Shown here piece by piece: positions 26,110 through 35,958 of a stretch of DNA of 64,000 nucleotides. Source of the DNA: Dillenia suffruticosa. Its lineage: Eukaryota > Streptophyta > Magnoliopsida > Dilleniales > Dilleniaceae. A program made the translations under genes and the position numbers. The first letter of the stretch is position 1. Each line of letters begins with the position of its first letter. Below the pieces are notes generated by a model that was not told the origin of the DNA, did not search any database, and worked only from the letters and a program-made list of their open reading frames with translations. Location of the stretch: NCBI GenBank assembly GCA_033439265.1, contig JAVTVX010000002.1, positions 16,643,674-16,707,673 on the forward strand. Direction: 5' to 3'.

Positions 26110-26670
26110 ATAAAATATTAATTTGTTGCTATTTGACTAAATACAAACAGTCGGCTGTGGTTCTATGCAAAATAGGTTGCTTCAACTCCAGTAACAATCT
26201 CCTGGTATCTATTTGAGTGTTAATTTGTTTCTATTTGACTAGATACATGCAGTTGGCTGTGAATGGTTCAATGCAAAATGGGTTGATTTAACTGCAGTCA
26301 CAATCTCTTGGAATCCTCGATCAATCCATCAATTTTGAGTGTACTAAATACATGCAGTTGGCTGTGCTGGTTCTATGCAAAATGGGTTGTTTCAACTGCA
26401 GTCACAATCTCCTTGAGTCTAGGGATCGATCAATCCTTCAATTTTGAGTGTTAAATGCAGCTGGCTATGTTGGTTATATGCAAAATGGGTTACTTTAACT
26501 ACCGTCACAATCTCCTGGAGTCCATGGATCGATCAATCCATTAATTTTGAGTGTTAATTTGTTTTTATTTGATTAAATACATGCAGATGGCTGTGCTGGT
26601 TCTATGCAAAATGGGTTGCTTTAACTGTGAGTTTATGGATCGATCAATCCATCAATTTTGAGTTAAAGTC
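26110..26670 (+). repeat. ~126-bp tandem repeat upstream of NAC copy 2
   Basis: About five imperfect monomers of the same repeat as at 21020-21690. Recognisable units start near 26130, 26235, 26340, 26450 and 26570, and some are shortened. The atggatcgatcaatccatca core is conserved in most of them. Confidence 0.82.
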
Positions 26671-27639
26671 TTCCTCCAGCTAATCTCATGATTCATTTTT
26701 TTTCTTTTGAAAATAAAATATTTTTATTAAATTTTTTATGCTCATCAATTTACTGAATTTGTTTCGTTCGAAAAATAAAATATAATATAATTTGGTCAAA
26801 AGGGTTGTCTGAATTTTTGGCTTGGTTGTAGTTGAGTAGATAGCAAATGTTTCTGAAAGATAAGGGTCATAATCGAGTTTAAATGTTATTTACTTCAAAT
26901 TTTCGTCATGGAGTCTTGCCCCGTAAGTTGCAGGACAACAGCGGTGGTGTGTGGTGATGATTTTTAGACCAAGAAACATTACAGTAGAAATGAATTCGTA
27001 GTGATGATTTCGAGAGAAAGGAAGGGTACAACTAATAGTAGAAGACGAGCTTGAGAAGATGTGTTGGAAAAAAGAGATGATTGTAATGCAGGAGAGAGAA
27101 AGGAGAAGTTTTTTCTATTTTTTTTTTTAAAACTACAAATGGGAAGGGACAGAGTGAGAATGTCAGTTTTGATGTAGCAGTTTTGGAACCATATGGTTAA
27201 GTGTACATTTCACTTGATTCTTTTATAATGAGAAATTCCTTATTTTTTTTTTCTTTGATGCATTTGATAATCATAAAGTTATTAAACCAGATTTGCACCG
27301 ATCAAATAAATCTTTTGGCAATTGAAATATATCTTTTTGCAATTCAAAATTTAACTTCTTTTTGGCATCACTTTTTATTATTATTATTATTTTTTTTATT
27401 TTTGCGGTAGAATATAATTAGTACAATAGAAGGAATCCTAAAAAATAGTTCATGTGCTTGGTTGACACAATGCCGAAATCCTATTGGTCCAAAATACTAG
27501 AACAAATAGGTTAAATCTCAACACAAGATTCAAACTAAAAGATAACTATGAACAAATTTTTATAACCATCTCTTAAGCATTAAAGAGATAATAAAAATTA
27601 AACTGTCCAATCAAAATAATAAAAAATTGTATGTTTACT

Positions 27640-27648
27640 CTATATATA
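27640..27648 (+). promoter_or_regulatory. TATA box of NAC copy 2
   Basis: ctatatata lies about 100 bp before the ATG at 27747. The leader holds an enlarged GA-rich tract (gagagagatctgagatagag), longer than in the sister copies. Confidence 0.6.
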
Positions 27649-27746
27649 CAGAAGAGAGTGTAAAGAGAACTCAGAGAGAGAGGGAGAGAGAGATCTGAGA
27701 TAGAGAGAGAGATCAGAGAGAGAAAGAGTGTGTGTGTTGAAAAAGA

Positions 27747-28395
27747 ATGACAAATATGGCTTTTGTTTCAAGATTGGAAGAAGCTGGTTCATCGTTATCA
27801 CATGCTCCGACTCAAGAGGATCTTAGCTACTTTGAGACTTTTCCTCCTGGGTTTAGATTCATACCGTCCGACCAAGAACTCATCGAGTACTACTTGAAGA
27901 ATAAGGTCGAGGGTCGACCGTTGCCTCCCAACAAGATCATCAACGATGATATTTATCTCGGAAGTCCTGGATACTTATTAGGTCAGAAATATTCTTGGTT
28001 TTTTTTTTGGAGTATTTTCTTTGAACATATAATATATATTTTTATTATTCATCTTTTATATTTGAAGGTTTTCTTGGGTTTCGGAATGTTTCTTGTATTG
28101 TATATCTTTGTGATCTTTTTTTCTTCTTTTATTTATTTATTTTAATATTTATTTGTGTATTTTTCTATTTTTATTTATTATTTATTTTTTTCTTCGCCAA
28201 AAACTCCAAAACCATGCATAGGTTCTTGAAAAGTAATTACAATTTACTTTGTGTCTTTGACATTTATTTATTTTTTATTTGCGTCAAACCCTTAACTCGC
28301 TTGCCTGTTTGGATAACGTTTTAGTTAAACAGTGATGGGCCTCCCTCAATAAATCATGTTACATGGGTTTCAGTTATATTGGGTGGGTTTTTTTT

Positions 28396-28435
<40 letters not shown>

Positions 28436-29344
28436 GACTTCTTTAAATCTTCTTGTTTCTCTGGTGTTGCTTTTATACGATGCATTTACATGTAGGGCAA
28501 GTGTACAAATGTGTGTGTGAGGGGTTGTGCATGTGTGGTTGTCTGTATACATTCAAGTGTCTCATGTTGTTTCATGCAAGCATACAATAAAAATATGATT
28601 TTATATTCGGAAAAGAATATAAATCAGTAACATTAATTTTTTTTAATAATAATATGTTAAATCTGTTTTGATATAATTTGTGCATTAATTCAAATATTCA
28701 TGTTTGATAATATAATCGAGGACTATGGTAACATATAATTTGGTAGCATGTTACTTGCGAGAGGATATTCATGAATGGAGGTGGAGCATGACATAAAGTT
28801 TAATTTTGTTGTTTTAATTATATTTTGAACCAGAAAAATACAAGAAAATTTGGTCAGAAAGTGAATGCTACTTCTTCACTCCAAGAAACCGAAAGTACAA
28901 AAAAGGACATCGACCTGATCGGAGAGCCCTTGATGGGTACTGGAAGGCAACGGGATCTGACAAGTTAATTGTGTGTAGAAATACGGTCGGATATAAGAGA
29001 TCCCTTGTTTACTACAAAGGCAATACTCATCATGGAAACAAGACCGACTGGTTGATGCATGAGTATACGCTCCGCTCTGATCCCATCAGAACAGGCACCA
29101 GTGACAAGAGGGTTTGTATAATATCTTTCTTTTCGCACACTTTTGCTTCTTTTATTTTGTTAATCTTCACCTTTTTATTTATTTTCTTTCTTTGTAGTTG
29201 GATGATGTTGTTCTGTGCAAAATCTACAAGAAAGTGGCTAAAGGGGAGAAGGGAGAAAAGGCTGAACGTGGGGCTGATCAGGGTGGAGTGTCTTCTGCCC
29301 CGGATACATCCGACAATGGTCCCAATGAAGAAATGAATACCTGA
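27747..29344 (+). CDS. NAC domain transcription factor, copy 2 (short type, tail lost by frameshift)
   Basis: Exons 27747-27981, 28834-29111 and 29198-29344 give 219 aa. The NAC domain (about 32-185) is complete, with the same subdomains A-E as copy 1. In exon 3 the sister copies read aatgaagcgaac or aatgaagcaaac, while this copy reads aatgaagaaatgaat and is one base shorter, so translation ends with ...GPNEEMNT at tga 29342-29344 instead of running 38 residues further. The shared acidic and aromatic tail (FPYSVYNVPWELLFDD) is still present downstream, out of frame. If expressed, the product would be a DNA-binding and dimerising NAC domain without its probable activation tail, and could act as a competitor, which is inference. 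Intron 1 holds a T run of about 40 bases near 28396-28431. Confidence 0.8.
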
Positions 29345-30336
29345 ATTCTTTATTTGGATTTGGAAACACTGGGTTTTGTGAAAATGATTTTCCATATTCG
29401 GTGTACAATGTTCCTTGGGAGCTTCTATTTGATGACCCAGAGCCACCAAAACTTTAACAGTTTTTGCATTGTAAGAAGGAAGACCGAGACTAGGGAGGTT
29501 AGAGATTCCTGCAGGTCTAGAACATATTAATCACAGCTGAATTATCTTAACTTAGTTTCCTTCATGTTTTAGTGAAAATTCTAACGGTCTTCGGTGTTTT
29601 ATTGGTTAAAATTTTTTTATTTTGGATGACTGTTTTGTAAACTTTTGTTGGTATCGATGTGCAAGGTAACTGAGGAGTTTGTAAAACGTCCGAAATTGGC
29701 GGTGATGTTCACTTATGCTTCCTAAAGGATATTAAGTTTAGACAACTAGAGATACCACATTCTTCAGTAGTGAAAATTATTTGATCTGTTTATTTCTCTC
29801 AAGATAAACTTTTGACTCTATCTTCAAAATCAGAGTATGTCCTCTTCATTGCATTTGTAAATTTTGGTGATAGGAAATTGGAGATCATGACTACAAAGGG
29901 GAGATTAAAATTCTATATAGCTTACATTTTCTATCTTAGTGTTTTTAATAATTACAAGTATATTATATCGACGATTAGAGATTCAAAATAACATTCATGT
30001 TAAATTTACGTACATAACATATCAATCGAAATATAGTTTCAATAATGTAGTTCAAAGGAATCGGAGAGTAACATATTTCTATCACACTATGTTTGAGTTA
30101 ATACTTATGCTAGGTTTAAAACCCAATTTTACAATTTTTAAAATCTTTATGGTTTTGATACTCAGTCAGTAGTCATCATTTTTTATGGGATAGAAAAGTA
30201 GTAATTCTAAAAGCCCAATCCTACCTCTCCCCTTTGACAGAAACATGGCACTTCACCACTGAACTATCCTTTTGTTTGTTAAAAAAGAAAAAGTATAAAA
30301 AATTTTATTATATACTATGACGTGAGAGAAAGACAA

Positions 30337-30338
<2 letters not shown>

Positions 30339-30382
<44 letters not shown>
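30339..30382 (+). repeat. (TA)n microsatellite
   Basis: About 21 TA units, at the position equivalent to shorter tracts at 47849-47877 and 63819-63842. The different lengths show slippage since the copies separated. Confidence 0.9.
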
Positions 30383-30384
<2 letters not shown>

Positions 30385-31188
30385 ACTTGTATGTTAAATT
30401 TTTATTAAAACCTAAAATTAGGATAGCATGAATCGACAATCAAAAGTTAATCTAAAGAGATTATAATTTACAAAGACTCCATAGCCACTGCGGTTCACCT
30501 TGACTTAATTTTTATAACTCCATAATCCTACTTCAAGTAAAATTACCCACTAAAAGCTAAGCAAACTTATCGATAATAATGTATGAAAAGAGTTGCAAAT
30601 GCATGCAGGTTATGAAGTTCAACTCAAACTCTAATAGAGTTCAATCCTTTTTAATTAATACGTTGAATTTTTATACACTTCAAATTAATCAAATAATATT
30701 ACTTTCTTAATATAAAAAAGAGTACTTAAATGTTAGTACCACATGTATGTGGAAAAGGGTATTTAGAAATTGATCTTTATAATCGATGCCTAGTGTACCT
30801 TTAAGTAAGATTTTTTGTTCAGGTATTATATATGGAGAAAATCCAATGTGATTATGCGTGGTTTATCCCAAAGAATTAATCTTTATATTTTAATTTTTTG
30901 AAATTACTATTAGAAATTCAACATTATCTAACTATTCAGCAAAAACTGTAAAATAAATTTACTAAAAATTTAAGATAAAGAGTTTGGCAGTAAATATGGT
31001 TATATCCTAATAAATTACGAAATTTAAAAATTTGTTCCGCATGTACCACATAATTTGATGCTTATAAAAATTCTTAATTCGGAATTTACGGTGAATGAAC
31101 TTAAGATAAGACAGACATTCGTAGTTATCCAACAGCATACATATATTTAATATGTATGCTATGCACACAAACACACGTCGAGATCGTA

Positions 31189-31420
31189 GAAGACATGTTT
31201 TTTTTTTTTTTTTTTTTTTATCATGGTTTGGTCACCAACTCAATATCCGGAGTTTCATTCCAATTAATTTGAGTCGATCGCTTGTAAAGCCCATTTTGGG
31301 AACAGGTCTCCAACGTTGATTTTTTCGTTCCCATGGGGATCGAAACCCTTAACATAATTAAGGGGAGTCAGTTTCTGAACCAACTAAACCATCAGATATC
31401 GATTTTGAAGACATGTTTTG
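31189..31420 (-). mobile_element. tRNA-derived SINE (family 2) with target duplication
   Basis: The body is 31201-31407. Read on the minus strand it begins at a tRNA-like region (gatggtttagttggttcaga as A box, gggtttcgatccccatggga as B box) and ends in a poly-A run (poly-T on the plus strand). The flanking repeats are gaagacatgttt at 31189-31200 and gaagacatgtttt at 31408-31420. The same insertion occurs at 48717-48892. The equivalent sites at about 20260 and 37475 are empty. Confidence 0.78.
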
Positions 31421-32259
31421 ACAAATCATACATTTTTTTTGTGAATAAATTTTGCAATCTGCACATTGTTCTGCCCTTCGTGTTGTAATTCAGAAGAAGC
31501 CATTGAAGTATCGTAGAAAAATCCCCCTTTTTTTTTAAATATACGCCTTGTAAAATATTAACTTTCTTTATTTATTGTTTCCTCGTAAAATGTTAATTTG
31601 TTTTTATTTGACTCAATATACTTGCAGTTGTATATGCTGGTTCTACCCAAAATGGGGTGCCATCATTGCAATGACAATCTCCTGAAGTCTATTGATTGAT
31701 GTACCCATCAATTTTGAGCTAAATTCTTCCTCTAGTTCTTCTCATGATTCAATTTTTCTTTTGAAAATAAAATATTTTTATTAAGATTTTTTATACTCAC
31801 CAATTTACTGAATTTGTTTCGTACGAAAAATAAGATATAATATAATTTGGTGAAAAGGGATCTCTGAATTTTAGGCTTGGTTGTAGTTGTGGCAATCGCA
31901 ATGGTTTTTGAAAGCTAAGGGTCTTAAGCGAGTTTAAAAGGTTTTTACTTCAAAGTTTGGTTATGGAGTCTCGCCCAGTGAGAAGATGCATTGCAGGACA
32001 ACAATGGTGGTGTGTGGTGATGATTTTAAGACAGGAATGGTGCAATTAGTTGTAGAACATGAGTTTGAGAAGATGTGTTGGGAAAAAAAAGAAGATGATT
32101 GTGATGCAGTTGAGAGAAAGGAGAAGTTTCTTTTTATTTATGGGACAAAGTGAGAATGCCAGTTTTGAGTAGCAGTTTTGGAACCATATGGTTAAGTGTA
32201 TTTTTCCCTTGATACTTTTATAATGAGAAATTCATTATTTTTTTTTCTTTTATGCATTT

Positions 32260-32486
32260 GATAATTATAAATTTTTTTTTTCGGTCCATGTGGTTAGGCC
32301 ACCGCCCGGTATCTGAGGTTTTGCCCCGATTAGTCTGGACCGACCTGACTGTCGGGTCTCATTTGAGAGGAGGTCTCCTAACATTATTTTTTCTATATTC
32401 AGAGAGAGTCGAACTCCTTAGTTGGTTAAGGAATGAAGGTGTCATTCCCACCTACGCCAACTAGTGTCGGTGATAATTATAAATTT
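32260..32486 (-). mobile_element. tRNA-derived SINE (family 1) upstream of NAC copy 3
   Basis: The body is about 32275-32471. On the minus strand it carries gttggcgtaggtgggaatga (A-box region), gagttcgactctc (B box) and ends in poly-A. Target duplications gataattataaattt lie at 32260-32274 and 32472-32486. The same insertion site is occupied before copies 4 and 6, so it predates their duplication. Confidence 0.78.
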
Positions 32487-33231
32487 ATTGAAACATATTT
32501 GGCAATTGAAATATATCTTTTGGCACTTGAAATATATCTTTTCCGAATTCAAAATTCAACTCCTTTTCTCCTCCCCCGGAGATTCTATGCCTTTGCAAAG
32601 CAGCAAAATGTCAGAGGGTGTATAGTTTTCTTATCACGATAGAATTAAGCCACAAGTGGTAGAATAGAGCAATCCCCAGGATCAGGAAGATCAGAGCTGG
32701 CTAATTCAAATTGTGTATATAGGAATTATATATACCCTTTTGTAATTGAATTTTTATATATAATTTTTCAAATTAAGTACCACCAAAATTTGCCAATATA
32801 GGTTTATTTATGAGAATTCTCAAGACAAAAATCATTGTTTTTTTTAATTTTATTTTTAACTTTTTTAATTATTTGTTTTAGGCATCACCTTTTTTTCGGT
32901 CGAGCATAATTTGTACAATAGAAGGAATCCTTAAAAATAGTTCATGTGACGTGATTGGTTGACACAAGCTTAAATCTTATTGGATAAATATCCACACAAG
33001 TTTCAAACTAAAAGCTAAGAACAAAAAAATAATTATATTAATAACGAATTTGAATTTATCAACAAATTTTAAGTATCTGTTAAGCATTAAAGAGATGATA
33101 AAAGATAAATGTCCAATCAAAAAAATTAAAAACTAGTCTTTTTTCTTATCCCCATCCTCCCATGTTTTAAATAGAACTCAAGTTAGAGAGGGAGACAGAG
33201 ATCAGAGAGAGAGAGTGTGTGTTGAAGAAGA

Positions 33232-35357
33232 ATGACAAATATGGCTTTTGTTTCAAGATTGGAAGAAGCTGCTTTATCATTATCACACCTTCCGACTCAA
33301 AAAGATCTTAGCTACTTTGAGACTCTTCCTCCTGGGTTCAGATTCAAACCGTCCGACCAAGAACTCATCGAGTATTACTTGAAGGATAAGGTTGAGGGTC
33401 GACCGTTGCCTCCCAACAAGATCATCAACGATGATATTTATCTCGGAAGCCCTGGGTGCTTTTAGGTCAGAAATATTCTTGGTTTTTTTGTTATATTTTC
33501 TTTGAACATATAATATATATTTTTATTATTCATCTTTTATATTTGAAGGTTTTCTTGGGTTTCGGTATGTTTCTTGTATTGTATATCTCTGTTACAAAGA
33601 TGAAAATAAAAATTTACTTGATTTTAAAAATTAGCTAGATATCTTGATATTTTCTTATTGTATGATCTTTTTCTTCTTTTATTTATTTAATTTAATATTT
33701 ATTTCTTGATAATTCTGATAAAAATAAAATGATCATTTATGTGTACTTTTCTATTTTTATTTATTTTTTATTTTTTCCTTCACCTAAAACTCCAAAACCA
33801 TGCACAGATGCTTGAAAAGTAATTACCATTGACTTTGAGTTTTTGACAGTTATTATTTATTTATTTAATTGTGTAAAACCCTTAACTCGCTTGCCTATTT
33901 TGGTTACTTTTTATTTAAACAGTGATAGGCCTCCCTCTGTAAATCAGGTTACTTTTTTGGGTTTCATTTTATAGTTTTATTGGGTGTGTTTTTTTTTTTT
34001 TTTGCATGACTTCTTTAAATCTTCTTGTTTCTCCGGTATTGCTTTATACGATGCATTTACATGTAGGGCACGTGTACAAATGTGTGTGTGAGGGATTGTG
34101 CATGTGTGTTTGTTTGTATGCATTCAAGTGTATCATTTTGTTTCATGCAGGCATACAATGAAAATATGATTTTAAATTCGGAAAAGATTATAAATCAGTA
34201 AGATTATTTTTTTTTAATAATAATATGTTAAATCTGTATTGATATAATTTCTGCATTAATTCAAATATTCATGTTTGATAATATAATCGAAGACTATGGT
34301 AATATATAATTTGGTAGCGTGTTACTTGTGAGAGGATATTCATGGATGGAGGTGGAGTATGACATAAAATTTATTTTTGTTGTTTTAATTATATTTTGAA
34401 TCAGAGAAATACAAGAAAATTTGGTCAGAAAGTGAATGCTACTTCTTCACTCCAAGAAACCGAAAGTACAAAAAAGGACATCGACCAGATCGGAGAGCCC
34501 TTGATGGGTACTGGAAGGCAACAGGATCTGACAAGTTAATTGTATGTAGAAACACGGTCGGATACAAGAGATCCCTTGTTTACTACAAAGGCAATACTCA
34601 TCATGGAAACAAGACCGATTGGTTGATGCATGAATATACGCTCCGTTCTGATCCCATTAGAGCTGGCACCAGTGACAAGAGGGTTTGTATAATATCTTTC
34701 TCTTTACACACTTTTGCTTCTTTCATTTTGTTTATTTTCACCTTTTTATTTATTTTCTTTTCTTTATAGTTGGATGATGTTGTTCTGTGCAAAATCTACA
34801 AGAAAGTGGCTAAAGGAGAGAAGGAAGAAAAGGCTGAATGTGAGGCTGTTCAGGGTGGAGCGACTTCTGCCCCGTATACATCTGACTATGATCCCAATGA
34901 AGAAGTGTACAATCCCATCAACTCCAATAATACCGGCACTAATTTTCCAAGACCTACAGTAGAGCACAATAACAATTATCAGCAGTTCCAGAGCTACTAC
35001 CCACAACAACCACAACCAAACAATGCTTCTCAACTTGGGAACAGTATGCCTGGTCTGCTTCCTCCTCCTATCCAAGTCCAAGCCCCACAAAGAGAATTTT
35101 ACAATGGAGGGATGATGGTTGAGGCACGGAATGGCTTTCCAATGTATGCAAGACCAATTTCTCAATATGGGGTGCCTAGTGAAAATCATTTCAATCATTT
35201 GCATCATGTTGTGCTGCCTTCTGTGGAAGCAAACAGCTACTTGAATGCTTTATTTGGATTTGGAAGCACTGGGTTTTCTGAAGATGAGTTTCCATATTCG
35301 GAGTACAATGGTCCTTGGAAGACTCTGTTTGATAACCCAAAGCCACCAACACTTTAA
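33232..35357 (+). pseudogene. NAC domain transcription factor, copy 3 (long type, frameshift at end of exon 1)
   Basis: Exon 1 is 33232-33465, exon 2 34405-34682 and exon 3 34770-35357. Against the sister copies (tgcttattag/gtcag) exon 1 ends tgcttttag/gtcag, one base short, so the reading frame meets TAG exactly at the exon end and the product would stop at 77 residues inside NAC subdomain B. Everything downstream is open and well kept: exon 2 has the WKATGSDKL and VGYKRSLVYYKG motifs, and exon 3 encodes LDDVVLCKIYKKV followed by the long tail with HNNNYQQFQSYYPQQPQPNN and FPYSEYNGPWKTLFDNPKPP. A single missing base suggests very recent loss, a sequencing error, or rescue by an alternative splice site; I cannot tell which. 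The upstream core element is ttttaaata at 33165-33173. Confidence 0.8.
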
Positions 35358-35483
35358 CAGCTTTTGCATTGTCAGAAAGAAGTCCGAGTCGAGGAAGGTT
35401 AGAGACTCCTGCTGGTCTAGAACGTATTAATCACAGCTGAATTATCTTAACTTAGTTTCCTTCGTGTTTTCGTGAAAATTCTA

Positions 35484-35958
35484 ACGGTCGGATACAAGAG
35501 ATCCCTTGTTTACTACAAAGGCAACACTCATCATGGAAACAAGACTGACTGGTTGATGCATGAGTATACGCTCCGTTCTGATCCCATCAGAACAGGCACC
35601 ATTGACAAGAGGGTTTGTATAATATCTTTCTCTTTACACACTTTTGCTTCTTTCATTTTGTTAATCTTTACCTTTTTATTTATTTTCTTTCTTTGTAGTT
35701 GGATGATGTTGTTCTGTGCAAAATCTACAAGAAGTGGCTAAAGGGGAGAAGGGAGAAAAGGCTGAACGTGGGGCTGATCAGGGTGGAGCGTCTTCTGCCC
35801 CGGATACATCTGACAATGGTCCCAATGAAGCGAACGGATACCTGAATTCTTTATTTGGATTTGGAAGCACTGGGTTTTGTGAAGATGATTTTCCATATTC
35901 GGTGTACAATGTTCCTTGGGAGCTTCTATTTGATGACCCAGAGCCACCTACACTTTAA
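35484..35958 (+). pseudogene. Partial short-type NAC copy (exon 2 3' part plus exon 3) after copy 3
   Basis: The 3' UTR of copy 3 (gtgaaaattctaacggtc) switches at the shared hexamer acggtc (35484-35489) into the middle of NAC exon 2 (gtcggatacaagag, encoding VGYKR). The exon 2 fragment ends at 35612 with a normal donor, and exon 3 runs 35699-35958. Exon 3 is one base short after the atctacaag motif (aagaagtgg where sister genes have aagaaagtgg), so the tail is out of frame. There is no promoter, start or subdomain A-C. It could only be transcribed by read-through from copy 3. Confidence 0.85.

Larger units (their letters stand above)
24332..27746 (+). repeat. Spacer between NAC copies 1 and 2
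   Basis: The first part (24332-25830) is collinear with the spacer after the 35.5-kb partial copy (35959-37400), sharing for example gtaagttctagtacatgtat and aggatagcattaatcggtaa. The second part is the short-type upstream block with tandem repeats (26110-26670), an oligo-T tract, and conserved proximal sequence running into the promoter. No additional gene is seen. Confidence 0.7.
29345..33231 (+). repeat. Spacer between NAC copies 2 and 3
   Basis: Nearly the same sequence follows copy 5 (46972-50715) and copy 7 (62883 to the window end). It contains a (TA)n tract at 30339-30382, two tRNA-derived SINEs (31201-31407 and 32275-32471), one diverged monomer of the 126-bp repeat near 31610-31730, and a conserved block around 32560-32720 (ccccggagattctatgcctt). 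Proximal elements run into the long-type promoter (ttttaaata at 33165). No gene is seen; short open frames at 29939 and 32252 have no homology I recognise. Confidence 0.72.

Noticed and set aside
32433-32642. Open frames across the family 1 SINE boundary (also 49922-50131 and 38555-38758)
   Set aside because: They run from SINE sequence into spacer. Their recurrence reflects duplication of the block, not coding constraint.
34764-35207. Antisense open frames of about 150 codons opposite long-type NAC exon 3 (also 52235-52696)
   Set aside because: They are shadows of a conserved sense exon with a low stop density; no family resemblance.
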